A stretch of DNA of 47,520 nucleotides. It comes from Balneolia bacterium (GTDB lineage: Bacteria; Bacteroidota; Rhodothermia; Balneolales; Cyclonatronaceae). This document shows, piece after piece, positions 34,492 to 43,185 of this stretch (positions are counted from its first letter, which is position 1; every line of letters begins with the position of its first letter). The notes under the pieces were generated by a model. It was given only the letters and a program-made list of their open reading frames with translations. It was not told the origin of the DNA and ran no database searches. The position numbers were made by a program, and so were the translations under genes. The stretch is from the NCBI GenBank assembly GCA_003555145.1, contig PWID01000254.1:1-47520 (forward strand). The letters are read 5' to 3'.

Positions 34492-35481
34492 ATGCTCAAT
34501 TATACCCTAGAGAGAAATCACGGAATCATCCTCCCGAATCAGAATATCGGGCTGGACGTCTCAGGTGATGTAGCCCGTCACGTTTTTGTGAGCCATGCTC
34601 ATGCCGACCACCTGCCGAGAGATCGCTATATCCACGTTTACGCCACGCAAGCGACCGCAAGACTGATGCGCGCCAGAGGTTTCAAGGGTGATGTAACAGA
34701 GCTTGATTTTGAGTCGCCTTTAGAGCTTGAAAATGCCCGTGTAACGCTCTATCCTGCCGGACACATACTTGGCTCGGCTATGGTTGGTATCGAGTCTGAT
34801 GAAGGCCATACGCTTTACACCGGTGATTATAAAACGCCGCCATCGCCGGTCACTGAGGGATTCAGCCGGCCCGAAAGCGTGGATTATTTCATCACCGAAG
34901 CTACATTTCCCCTTCCTATTTATAAGTGGCAACCGCATGAAGAGCTTTTTGCCGAAATGCGTGAATTTGCTTTTAAGGCATTAAAGGAAGGATTTACCCC
35001 TGTTTTTTTATGCTACAATTTGGGTAAAGCTCAGGAAGTGATGCACGGGCTGGCGCCGCTTGGATTCACCCAGCAGATACACGGCGCCGGTTACGAATTG
35101 TGTAAAATTTATGATGAGCTTGGCTATGACATAGGTAAATTCGAACCTTACAGCAGGGATACAGTAAGTGATAATCGAATCCTGATTACACCATCCTCCT
35201 CGCTCGATCAGCCCATGTTACGAAACCTGAAGCGCAAACGTGTAGCCTACGTTTCGGGATGGGCAACCCATGAATCCCGCCGCACTCAGCTCACCATCGA
35301 TAAACTATTCCCGCTGTCGGACCATATCGACTTTTTTGAGCTGCTTGATTTGTGCGAAGCGCTCAATCCAAAAATGGTTTACATCACCCATACTCCGAAT
35401 CCCAGAGTAGTTTCACATTATCTCAGCGAAAAAGGAATTGCTTCCCGACCGCTTAATATGGAGGGGTTTGATGATGACTAA
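34492..35481 (+). CDS. Ligase-associated DNA exonuclease (metallo-beta-lactamase fold)
   Basis: A 329-aa MBL-fold nuclease. SHAHADHLP at about residues 32-40 is the HxHxDH metal site, HILGSAMVGIES carries the next His, and TGDYKTPPSP the Asp. The C-terminal part ends YITHTPNPRVV. This is the exonuclease of the bacterial DNA-repair set made of ligase, exonuclease, Lhr-type helicase and phosphoesterase, often annotated as mRNA 3'-end processing factor. Its gene overlaps the DNA ligase start by 11 nt, which fixes the functional link. Confidence 0.9.
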   Translation: MLNYTLERNHGIILPNQNIGLDVSGDVARHVFVSHAHADHLPRDRYIHVYATQATARLMRARGFKGDVTELDFESPLELENARVTLYPAGHILGSAMVGIESDEGHTLYTGDYKTPPSPVTEGFSRPESVDYFITEATFPLPIYKWQPHEELFAEMREFAFKALKEGFTPVFLCYNLGKAQEVMHGLAPLGFTQQIHGAGYELCKIYDELGYDIGKFEPYSRDTVSDNRILITPSSSLDQPMLRNLKRKRVAYVSGWATHESRRTQLTIDKLFPLSDHIDFFELLDLCEALNPKMVYITHTPNPRVVSHYLSEKGIASRPLNMEGFDDD

Positions 35482-37192
35482 GCCAGGACAAGACTCTTTT
35501 CTCCTATTCTGTAAAATTGTACAGGTTATATCTGAAAGCCGGGGCACCGTAAGAAAAACAGATATTTTCGCCGATTACCTTTCTGGACTTGGGAACACAA
35601 GCGATATAGACCGGGCGGTTCGCTTTGCTGGTGAAGGCGCTTTTTCCAGCGTTTCGGGAAAAAGAGCGTCCATCGGTTCCCGTACCGTTGCTTTGTGCGC
35701 GGCCGAGTTCTGTAATATCGATTACGATATTGTTTTTAAAGCCTGCCGTACCGCGACCGGAAGCGCTTCAGAGACCATCGAAAAGCTCATGGATAATATT
35801 CCGGAAGCCCGCGAAAAAAGAACGCCATCAGCTTTGAGTTTAGCTCAGGTTGAAGAACTTTTCATACAGCTGGAAAAAGAGCGAAAGCGCGATGCCAAGC
35901 AGGCTTTGTTAGTACGGGCCTGGGAACAAATGACATCAACCGAGATTAAGTATTTCATCCGGGTTATGGGACAGGGAAGCCTTCGAATCGGCTTTGAAGC
36001 CAAAAGTATCATCAATGCGGTATCTAAAGCCTTCAGCAGCGATACAGAGGCCGTTCGGTACGCACACATGATAACAGGCAGCCTTGGCGAGGCTGCGGTC
36101 CTGAGCTTCGAAAACAGGCTTCATACGGCAACCTTCAAGCTGTTCCAGCCGGTCGCATTTATGCTGGCCTCCCCTATTGAAAGCCGCTCGGTAGATCACA
36201 TCACCGATTATATAGCCGAGGAAAAGTTCGACGGCATGAGGTGCCAGATTCATGCCCAGGGTGATACGGTGATGCTCTACTCCCGCGACCTGAATGAAAT
36301 CACAAACAGTTTTCCGGAAGTGGTTGCATTTTTTAAACAAAAGTCACTGCCCGGCGTGGTTCTAGACGGCGAGCTATGCGTGTTCACCGACAACACCATT
36401 CAGCCTTTCCAGCTTCTCCAAAAGAGGATGGGCGTAAAAAAGCCATCACCAAAAATGACGGGTGAATATCCTGTTGTCTTCATTGCTTACGATATTCTTT
36501 ATAACGATGATGAACCACTGTTTGAAAAGTCATTAATAAACAGACGTGAAATTCTTAAGTCATTTTGTGACACTTTCGGGATTATGAGAAGCCGTCAGTT
36601 TGAGGTGAAAAGCCGCGAGCAGGTAGAAGACATGTTTGACCGTGCGCTGGCCCATGGAAATGAGGGGCTCATGCTTAAACACAAGCAAAGCACCTATGAA
36701 TATGGCCAAAGGCGTAAATCATGGCTTAAAGTTAAAAAACCGGGCGGATCAATTGATACCGTTATCATGTACGCCCATGCGGGCAGCGGAAAACGCGGAG
36801 GAACCTACTCCGATTTCACGCTTGGAGTCTCAGTAAGTGAAGATGACCGGTATGAAGAAGAATTTATACCAATTGGCAAAGCTTACGGTGGCTATACAGA
36901 CGTTGAGTTGAAACGGCTCAACAAGGAAATGAAAAAGCTCATCGTGGATCGTTTTGGCCCAACCTATTCACTTAAGCCAGGAATAGTCGTGGAACTTGAA
37001 TTTGACGACATACAGGTTAATAAGCGTACAAAAGCGGGTTATACACTCCGTTTCCCCAGATTTAAAGCTATTCGATGGGACCTGGCTCCCTCCGATGCGG
37101 ATACGCTCATGGACGTAGAGCAATTGTACAACAAAAAGCTTCACGACGATCGCAAGCCCCAAAGTGAGCATCAATCTTTCATCGGGATTTAG
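35471..37192 (+). CDS. ATP-dependent DNA ligase
   Basis: A 573-aa DNA ligase with N-terminal DNA-binding domain, adenylation domain and OB fold. The nucleophile is Lys252 in EEKFDGMR (motif I KxDG). Motif III is near VFIAYDILY, IV in NEGLMLKHK, and V in RRKSWLKVKK; an RFPRFKAIRWD end fits the OB fold. The open frame reaches back to an ATG at 35438, but I chose ATG 35471 (or 35474), which overlaps the exonuclease stop by 11 nt, typical for coupled pairs. The helicase and phosphoesterase of the usual four-gene set are not beside it. Confidence 0.93.
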   Translation: MMTKPGQDSFLLFCKIVQVISESRGTVRKTDIFADYLSGLGNTSDIDRAVRFAGEGAFSSVSGKRASIGSRTVALCAAEFCNIDYDIVFKACRTATGSASETIEKLMDNIPEAREKRTPSALSLAQVEELFIQLEKERKRDAKQALLVRAWEQMTSTEIKYFIRVMGQGSLRIGFEAKSIINAVSKAFSSDTEAVRYAHMITGSLGEAAVLSFENRLHTATFKLFQPVAFMLASPIESRSVDHITDYIAEEKFDGMRCQIHAQGDTVMLYSRDLNEITNSFPEVVAFFKQKSLPGVVLDGELCVFTDNTIQPFQLLQKRMGVKKPSPKMTGEYPVVFIAYDILYNDDEPLFEKSLINRREILKSFCDTFGIMRSRQFEVKSREQVEDMFDRALAHGNEGLMLKHKQSTYEYGQRRKSWLKVKKPGGSIDTVIMYAHAGSGKRGGTYSDFTLGVSVSEDDRYEEEFIPIGKAYGGYTDVELKRLNKEMKKLIVDRFGPTYSLKPGIVVELEFDDIQVNKRTKAGYTLRFPRFKAIRWDLAPSDADTLMDVEQLYNKKLHDDRKPQSEHQSFIGI

Positions 37193-37280
37193 GGCGATTC
37201 AGCGTATATTTAGCCTTCCATTTTAGACGGCGGTAATGCCGCTTTATTTTTTAAAATACACTCAGTTAACATTTAATTCT

Positions 37281-37640
37281 ATGAGCGAACAAAGCTCGCG
37301 TGGCATCATAAATCTTGTTTATACCCTGCTGATAGTACTTGGCTTCTTCATGCATATGAGCATTTCGGGCATGGAGGTAGGAAGCCTGATTATTGGAATT
37401 TTTACTGAGTCAGGAGGATTTGTCGCTTTCTTTTCAGCAATATTCAGCTGGCTGTTTAACTTCTTCGTTAACGTGCAGATTATTTACATGCTCGGCACTG
37501 CCCTCATTATGTGGTTTGTAGTTTTACCCCTAATGGTTCGCTACCGATACATTCAGGTTAGGGTAAACGGGCTTCTGGCGCTAACCGTTACGCTGTACCT
37601 GTTCCTGCCTCTAAAAATGTATGGTTTCGTACCTATGTGA
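37281..37640 (+). CDS. Small multi-helix membrane protein of unknown function
   Basis: A 119-aa protein with about four membrane helices (residues about 8-26, 38-58, 63-83, 92-112) and almost no charge between. The open frame begins at 37236, but the Met at 37281 (MSEQSSRG) is the natural start after an AT-rich leader. No family recognised. It lies between the ligase and the HhH-GPD-like gene on the same strand. Confidence 0.6.
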   Translation: MSEQSSRGIINLVYTLLIVLGFFMHMSISGMEVGSLIIGIFTESGGFVAFFSAIFSWLFNFFVNVQIIYMLGTALIMWFVVLPLMVRYRYIQVRVNGLLALTVTLYLFLPLKMYGFVPM

Positions 37641-37761
37641 GTGAACAACCAAATTGAGTTTTTAATAAACGTTTAAACCTCATTTCAGGTTAACCACGTA
37701 ACTATTCTTACTCGAAATCTTACAATCGATTTCTTCTTAACCTAACCCCCACAGAGCAGTT

Positions 37762-38712
37762 ATGGCCTTCAGCTGGAAGTTGATATCTAAACCACCGCAC
37801 GATTTTTTTATCAGTCTGGATATAGATTCTTATTTCGATAAAGAGCATGATCCGGCCATTATTCCAGAGAGTGGTTTCCTCCGACCTGTCCCACTTCGTG
37901 ACCGGGATATTCTGGTAAATATTCACTTCAACGGAGAAGTTGAATCACCTGTTTTTCATATCGAGTGTGATGAGCATCTCAGCAAAGATGAAGTTGAAGA
38001 TGCCAATAGCTCCCTTTCCCGGATACTTGGTACATATCTGGATTTAAAGCCATTGTACGAGCAGGCCAATAAAGACGCTGTTTTGTCATCAATTATGAAT
38101 GAAGGCTACGGATTTAAACGCATTTCCAGAGCTAATCTGTTTGAGGATACAATCAACCGGGTAATTATAGCTCAGATTAGCCATAAACCAACGGCTAAGA
38201 AAATGGTATATGGTGTTCGAAAAGAATTCGGCACGCTTCTGGAAAACCAGTTCGGACAAGTATCCGCATGGCCAAGGCCTCACCGGCTTATGCAGGCGGA
38301 TCCGGTCGGGCTCAAAAAACACGGACTTTCCCTTCGCAAGGGTGAATACATTGTGGGCTTTGCTCACCTTCTTATCTCCGGCGAATTGGAGCTGAATGCG
38401 CTCGAACTGCTTCCCCCTGATGAATTTTATGAAACCATGCTTACCGTTCGCGGAGTTGGACCAACAACGGCTCAGGACCTGATGATGTTTAGAAACCGGC
38501 CTGATGCTTCATTCCCCTCGAACAGTAGTAAAGGTGAAGAAAAAGGACTTAGACGTTGGATAATCTTATCTTACGGCGGTGATCCCGACAATACCACAGA
38601 AGACCAGTTTCAGAATATGATAAGCGCCTGGAAAGGCTTTGAAAGTTTGGCACTTGAGCATTTATATTTGCAGTATATTTTAAACATGAAAAAAAAGCAG
38701 CACCAGAAGTAA
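37762..38712 (+). CDS. HhH-GPD DNA-glycosylase-like protein, catalytic Asp apparently absent
   Basis: A 316-aa protein. The N-terminal part resembles the AlkA-type beta-domain. NRVIIAQISHKPTAKKM (about 132-148) fits the AlkA IxxQQxS helix, and LTVRGVGPTTAQDLMMF is a helix-hairpin-helix. In AlkA the catalytic Asp follows about 20 residues later in LPDDYLIK; here that place reads FPSNSSKGEEKGLRRW, with Asn254 and Ser around it, so the Asp seems replaced. It could be a DNA-binding or inactive relative, or use another residue. The nearby ligase and exonuclease support a DNA-repair theme. Confidence 0.65.
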   Translation: MAFSWKLISKPPHDFFISLDIDSYFDKEHDPAIIPESGFLRPVPLRDRDILVNIHFNGEVESPVFHIECDEHLSKDEVEDANSSLSRILGTYLDLKPLYEQANKDAVLSSIMNEGYGFKRISRANLFEDTINRVIIAQISHKPTAKKMVYGVRKEFGTLLENQFGQVSAWPRPHRLMQADPVGLKKHGLSLRKGEYIVGFAHLLISGELELNALELLPPDEFYETMLTVRGVGPTTAQDLMMFRNRPDASFPSNSSKGEEKGLRRWIILSYGGDPDNTTEDQFQNMISAWKGFESLALEHLYLQYILNMKKKQHQK

Positions 38713-38774
38713 TTCCCATTATTTCTGTTCTGTCTGGACTTAAACACTATTATTAAACGATTAAAGCAAGTATT

Positions 38775-39344
38775 ATGAGTACAAATTTTGAGCATGAAGT
38801 AACAATTGACGCTTTCAAAAACCTGAAAGTAGCCCGCGCAGTTGTTGCCATTATGGTCGCGAGCGGCCTTGTCCTTATTTTTCTGTTCTGGCTTCTTTAT
38901 TTCCGCGAAGGTGCTGAGGTCATACCTCAGTGGGTATATTCACTGCCTACCGTTAACGCTATCTTCAATACGATTGCCACAATCTTTCTTGTGATGGCTT
39001 TTGTTCAAATCAAGAAACGGGACTTTGTGATGCATATGCGCTATAACCTTGCTGCGTTCATTGCATCAGCATTTTTTCTAATCAGCTATGTGCTTTATCA
39101 CAATTTTATAGGTCATACCCCCTTCCCGGGTGAAGGAGCCATAAGGCCCGTTTATTTCACCATCCTGATAAGCCACATTATTTTATCAGTAGTGGTGGTT
39201 CCGCTGATTCTTTCCAGCTTCTTTTTTGCCTTTGCCGGCAAATTCGAAATCCACAGAAAAATCTCTAAGTACACCTTCCCTATCTGGATTTACGTTTCTG
39301 TAACCGGTGTGCTGATTTACTTTATACTGAACGCATTCATCTAA
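38775..39344 (+). CDS. DUF420 membrane protein
   Basis: A 189-aa protein with five membrane helices. It fits DUF420 (YozB-like): conserved His in FVMHMRYN, YVLYHNFIG, and ISHIILSV could bind metal or heme. In many bacteria these lie close to cytochrome oxidase assembly genes, though none is visible here. A terminator follows 65 nt after the stop. Co-transcription with the HhH-GPD-like gene is possible (62-nt gap). Confidence 0.8.
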   Translation: MSTNFEHEVTIDAFKNLKVARAVVAIMVASGLVLIFLFWLLYFREGAEVIPQWVYSLPTVNAIFNTIATIFLVMAFVQIKKRDFVMHMRYNLAAFIASAFFLISYVLYHNFIGHTPFPGEGAIRPVYFTILISHIILSVVVVPLILSSFFFAFAGKFEIHRKISKYTFPIWIYVSVTGVLIYFILNAFI

Positions 39345-39408
39345 ATTTGCTCCTTACAGTCTTTCAGGGCAGGCTATGCATCAACCTGAAAGATTAGCAG
39401 TTTAATCT

Positions 39409-39443
39409 AACTCCCTGTGTTTCGCGACCCAGGGAGTTTTTTT
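39409..39443 (+). terminator. Terminator of the DUF420 gene
   Basis: AACTCCCTG (39409-39417) pairs with CAGGGAGTT (39430-39438), 12-nt loop, then seven T. Upstream there is a further 8-bp inverted repeat (39361-39368 with 39385-39392) without a T tract. Confidence 0.88.
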
Positions 39444-39444
39444 G

Positions 39445-39683
39445 TGTCAGAAAGCCGCCTTCAGTTACACATTCAATCATCCCTAGGCTTACATGTTCAT
39501 CGTTTTGTCCATTACTTACAGGCCAATTGTACCAGTTATATACTACAACTTTTGCATCTTCAGACGCCTGAAATACAACCCTCTTGTATAGAATAATTCA
39601 ATTAACCTGCTCAGAGCAGTACAGTATTAGTGAGTAGCGCTATAAAGCGCCGCCCTAAACTTCACTCATTTCATTGCATAAAA
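39445..39683. other. Intergenic stretch between convergent genes, no gene seen
   Basis: No credible frame, RNA gene or repeat is visible. It is bounded by terminators on each side (39409-39443 and 39684-39714), so it is probably little transcribed. Confidence 0.5.
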
Positions 39684-39714
39684 AAAGCCTGCACCCGGTT
39701 AAGGGGCAGGCTTT
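39684..39714 (-). terminator. Terminator of the SPOR-domain protein gene
   Basis: AAAGCCTGC-a-CCC and GGG-GCAGGCTTT form a strong stem with one bulge. The A run on the left becomes a T tract on the minus strand. It is 57 nt past the stop at 39771. Confidence 0.88.
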
Positions 39715-39770
39715 AAAAATCCTAAGCTATTCGTGAATCTTCACGCTTAGCTTCGAAAATGATTTACTGC

Positions 39771-41021
39771 TTAGTCTCTGAGGTCGCGGTATGCATCACT
39801 CAGGTGTGCAGGGCGTGGGAATGTTACCACGAATGCATCACTGAAACTATTCTGAGCTGTTCTCAGTACATCAACTGTGTCTGGGAAGCGGTTGAATACA
39901 CCAACGCGTACTTCGTAAAACTGACGACGCTGTGTGATAAGTACCATTTCAGATGGGTTATCAACCACACCGTCAAGAGCTTCTATCATCGTGCGACGGG
40001 CAGACTGAGCAGAGCTCATTGTAAGGCCAGCAAAAATCTGTACGTAGTGACCATCAGCAAGACGCTGAGTTAGACCAGCTTCGTCAACTTCCGCACGGGT
40101 TTCACGCTCACGCTCTCTGTCTCTCATGCTCTGCTGCATTTCTGCAAACTGACGCTCGAGGTCAGAAACACGGGATTCAGTTTGGTCAGCACGGCCTTCG
40201 AGGGCACCTGCTCTTGAATCAATTTCACTTTCCAGGCGAGCAATATCATCACTCTGAGAAGCTACTTGTCTTTCAAGCTCATCCATTCTGCTGTTGAGGC
40301 CCATCAGGCGCTCGTAGTCAGACTGGCTGAGATCCATGGAAGCTCTTCTCCATGAAGCATGGCGTGCATCGGATGCACCGAAATGGAATCTAAGACCACC
40401 AATGGCTGTACCATAGGTAGTGTGCTTGCTCTCACCAGCGTCGCTGTTTAAACGAGCGTTAGCTACGTTAGAAGCGAGGTGAAAATCGTACTGAGCAAAT
40501 AAATCAATAGTTCTTGACAGGTAGATGTTAAAACCTAAACCAGCAACAGCTAACAGACTTGTTCCGTCGTCAGATCCGTGAACATTAGATTCGTAATCGT
40601 ACAACTGTACACCCACACCGAAGTGTCCGTAAGGTGCGATATAGTTGGAGATTCTGTTTGTACCCAGAAGCTGGTTGATATGAATAATGTTTCTCAGTGT
40701 AACTTCAATAATTTCGCTTTCGAAAGTTACAGCAGCACCGCTTTCATTTTCAAAAGTTTGGTACTGACCCATAAGCTCTAAAGACCATAAAGGACTTAAA
40801 GCGTATTGAAGAGCACCACCAAAAACTGGAGTTGTTTCAGTTTCAACGCCGAAACCGCCGCCTGGAGTAGCTCGAAGGCTATTATCTGCGACAGTAACAC
40901 CACCGTGCAGAGAAATACTGAACCTTCTGTCATTTCTTTCCTGTGCGTCGGCATCAGTGTAGAGACCCGGTACTAGCAGGAATACTGATAATAGCGCAGC
41001 TGTCAGTAATTTAGTTCTCAT
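39771..41021 (-). CDS. Outer-membrane beta-barrel with coiled coil and C-terminal SPOR domain
   Basis: A 416-aa exported protein with a signal peptide ending DADAQ. Residues of about 30-215 look like an OmpA/OprF-type eight-strand barrel (ISLHGGVTVADN, FGGALQYALSPLWSLELMGQY, YGTAIGGLRFHFG). Residues of about 230-330 form a long coiled coil (ERLMGLNSRMDELERQV, SRVSDLERQFAEMQQ). Residues of about 335-405 form a SPOR-like domain (GHYVQIFAGLTMSSAQ, YEVRVGVFNRFP). SPOR domains bind denuded glycan strands at division sites, so it may link the outer membrane to peptidoglycan. The usual OmpA C-domain is replaced by SPOR. It is monocistronic with its own terminator, suggesting high expression. Confidence 0.8.
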   Translation of the reverse strand: MRTKLLTAALLSVFLLVPGLYTDADAQERNDRRFSISLHGGVTVADNSLRATPGGGFGVETETTPVFGGALQYALSPLWSLELMGQYQTFENESGAAVTFESEIIEVTLRNIIHINQLLGTNRISNYIAPYGHFGVGVQLYDYESNVHGSDDGTSLLAVAGLGFNIYLSRTIDLFAQYDFHLASNVANARLNSDAGESKHTTYGTAIGGLRFHFGASDARHASWRRASMDLSQSDYERLMGLNSRMDELERQVASQSDDIARLESEIDSRAGALEGRADQTESRVSDLERQFAEMQQSMRDRERERETRAEVDEAGLTQRLADGHYVQIFAGLTMSSAQSARRTMIEALDGVVDNPSEMVLITQRRQFYEVRVGVFNRFPDTVDVLRTAQNSFSDAFVVTFPRPAHLSDAYRDLRD

Positions 41022-41112
41022 AATATGATATAATTAGTTTGTTTTGTAGAGAGAGAGTACCTAAGTAAAATAAAATTATTTAACTTATAAAAAAATACTC
41101 TAACGTCCGTTT

Positions 41113-42531
41113 ATGAATAAATCTTCTTTTTTAACTGTAGCATCGAATATAGCCATTTCTAAGCAACTTTTGAAGCCTGTTTCAATAAGGAGCAGGATTG
41201 AACTCCTTAAGCTTTTAGAAAAACACATCATAAGTAATCGTACAGAAATTCAGTATGCCTTACTGAAAGATATGGGTAAACCCCACTCTGAAACTGACCT
41301 GACCGAAATCATACCCGTAATTACAGAAGTAAGACATGCTATTAACAATGTGAGCAAATGGTCTTCCGATACAAATGTCAAACGAACATTGGTTAATTAT
41401 AATTCCAAAGCCTCTGTGAAATATACCCCAAAAGGCACTGTACTCATCTTAGCACCATGGAATTACCCTTTTAACCTAATCCTAAGTCCATTAATATCTG
41501 CCATTGCAGCTGGTAACAGAGTGGTCATAAAACCTTCCGAATTTACCCCCTCCACAAATCAAGTGATTCGTTCTATTATAGAATCCAGTTTTGAGCCAGA
41601 ACAGGTTTCGATAGTAGAGGGAGATGCCTCAGTTGCTGCAGAACTTACAGCGATGCCATTCAACCACATCTTTTTTACCGGTAGTCCCGCTGTAGGTAAA
41701 AAGGTTATGGAGGCAGCTTCAAAGAATCTCGCATCCGTAACGCTCGAGTTAGGTGGGAAGTCACCCTGCATCATAGATAAGTCAGCAGATTTAAAGAAAG
41801 CAGCCTCCCGTGTAATTTGGGGCAAGTTTATAAACTGCGGCCAAACGTGCATTGCTCCCGACTACGTACTTGTACACAAGGATGTGGCTGATGAATTTAT
41901 AAAACACGCATTAACAGAACTGAAGCGCCGTTTCCCTGATGCTTATGAGGGTAAAAATAGTGACGATAGCTACGGAAATATTATTCATGAAAAGCATTTC
42001 AATCATATTAAAGGATTGCTCAAAGATGCACTAGCTGACGGGTACGAGCTACTCTCCGGCGGAATGTATGATGAATCAACGAGATTTTTTGCTCCTACAA
42101 TAGTGTTGGAAAAGTCTTTAAATGATGAACTTGGAATTATGCATGAAGAAATATTTGGGCCATTACTTCCTATAAGAACATATGAATCAGAAAACGAGGT
42201 TTTTGAGAAAATCGGATCCCTTCCACGTCCTCTTGCTACATATGTATTCAGTAAATCTAAACCATTTATCCGCGATTGTAAGGAAAGAATAGTAACCGGT
42301 GGATTTGTTTCCAACGATGTTCTCAGCCACTTTATTCATCAACATTTGCCGTTTGGTGGCGTTAATAACAGCGGTACCGGCCGGGCACATGGCTTTTACG
42401 GCTTTCGGGAAATGTCGAATGAAACAGCCGTTTTGGAAACCGGGATAGGTCCTGCCGGTGCTGAGATACTGGGCACGCCTTACACCAGGTTTAAGAAAAA
42501 ATTAATCGAACGCGCACTAAAATATTTATGA
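41113..42531 (+). CDS. Aldehyde dehydrogenase (class 3-like)
   Basis: A 472-aa NAD(P)-dependent enzyme. Motifs: LAPWNYPFNLILSPL at about 118-133 (cofactor pocket), catalytic Glu212 in TLELGGKSP, and nucleophile Cys246 in NCGQTCIAPDY, and later EEIFGPLLPI. Length and motif spelling (PWNYP, GQTCIAPDY) match class 3 aldehyde dehydrogenases, which act on fatty and aromatic aldehydes; C-terminal residues beyond about 440 resemble a membrane-near tail. It is divergent from the SPOR protein, 91 nt apart. No partner gene indicates a substrate. Confidence 0.92.
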   Translation: MNKSSFLTVASNIAISKQLLKPVSIRSRIELLKLLEKHIISNRTEIQYALLKDMGKPHSETDLTEIIPVITEVRHAINNVSKWSSDTNVKRTLVNYNSKASVKYTPKGTVLILAPWNYPFNLILSPLISAIAAGNRVVIKPSEFTPSTNQVIRSIIESSFEPEQVSIVEGDASVAAELTAMPFNHIFFTGSPAVGKKVMEAASKNLASVTLELGGKSPCIIDKSADLKKAASRVIWGKFINCGQTCIAPDYVLVHKDVADEFIKHALTELKRRFPDAYEGKNSDDSYGNIIHEKHFNHIKGLLKDALADGYELLSGGMYDESTRFFAPTIVLEKSLNDELGIMHEEIFGPLLPIRTYESENEVFEKIGSLPRPLATYVFSKSKPFIRDCKERIVTGGFVSNDVLSHFIHQHLPFGGVNNSGTGRAHGFYGFREMSNETAVLETGIGPAGAEILGTPYTRFKKKLIERALKYL

Positions 42532-42598
42532 TACTAGTCGTGTTGTACGCGACTACCTGACAATAAATACTTTAATTATACTTTCAAGAAAAATAGTA

Positions 42599-43171
42599 AT
42601 GTTTCAAACTTACAAAAAAGATCTCCTCTACGTTTTTGCAACTCTGTTCATTCTGTCAACAGCTCTTTTTGCTTATCAGCCTGTTTCAGCATTCAGCTAC
42701 CAAAATACCCAACCTGATGCTGATGCAGAAGCTGATGCCCATGATCTGATTCTACTGGAAATCCAGCGTATGCGGGCCGAACTAAACGAGCTCCATTCTT
42801 TCCAGCAGCTGCAAATTGAGGATAAAACAGACAGGATTAATGACAGGCTGGCTGCACTCGACCGGAGGTTACTCACTATAGAAGGTCGTGTGAACTCAGT
42901 TTTTGGAGAGTTTAATACATTTGAGCTCAACCTGGCTATAGCAATTGGTATGATGCTGGCTATAGCACTGATTACAGTGCTGTCTCTGTTAATTATCCGG
43001 AGAAAAACAATCGACCCGGTTCATGTACAGATTGCAAACTTAAAAGCCACCCTGGAAAACAAGGACCCTGAAATATCCGGTGATGCGCACAAGCTAAAAC
43101 TTGCGCTAAGAGATTTGGCTAAAGACGATCCCTTCTTATCACAAATACTCAACCGGCACGGTTTGATCTGA
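42599..43171 (+). CDS. Coiled-coil membrane protein of unknown function
   Basis: A 190-aa protein with an N-terminal hydrophobic segment (residues about 11-30, signal peptide or anchor), a coiled-coil part at about 48-100 (LLEIQRMRAELNELHS, RLAALDRRLLTIEGRV), a membrane helix at about 111-136, and a charged C-terminal tail of about 50 residues. No family recognised. The gene begins 67 nt after the aldehyde dehydrogenase and could share its transcript. It is convergent with rmlA, only 14 nt apart. Confidence 0.6.
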   Translation: MFQTYKKDLLYVFATLFILSTALFAYQPVSAFSYQNTQPDADAEADAHDLILLEIQRMRAELNELHSFQQLQIEDKTDRINDRLAALDRRLLTIEGRVNSVFGEFNTFELNLAIAIGMMLAIALITVLSLLIIRRKTIDPVHVQIANLKATLENKDPEISGDAHKLKLALRDLAKDDPFLSQILNRHGLI

Positions 43172-43185
43172 GACTTTTTTTAGCT

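Noticed and set aside
39445-39683. Possible short frame starting at the ATG near 39493 (about 32 codons)
   Set aside because: No ribosome site, no domain, and it lies between two terminators.
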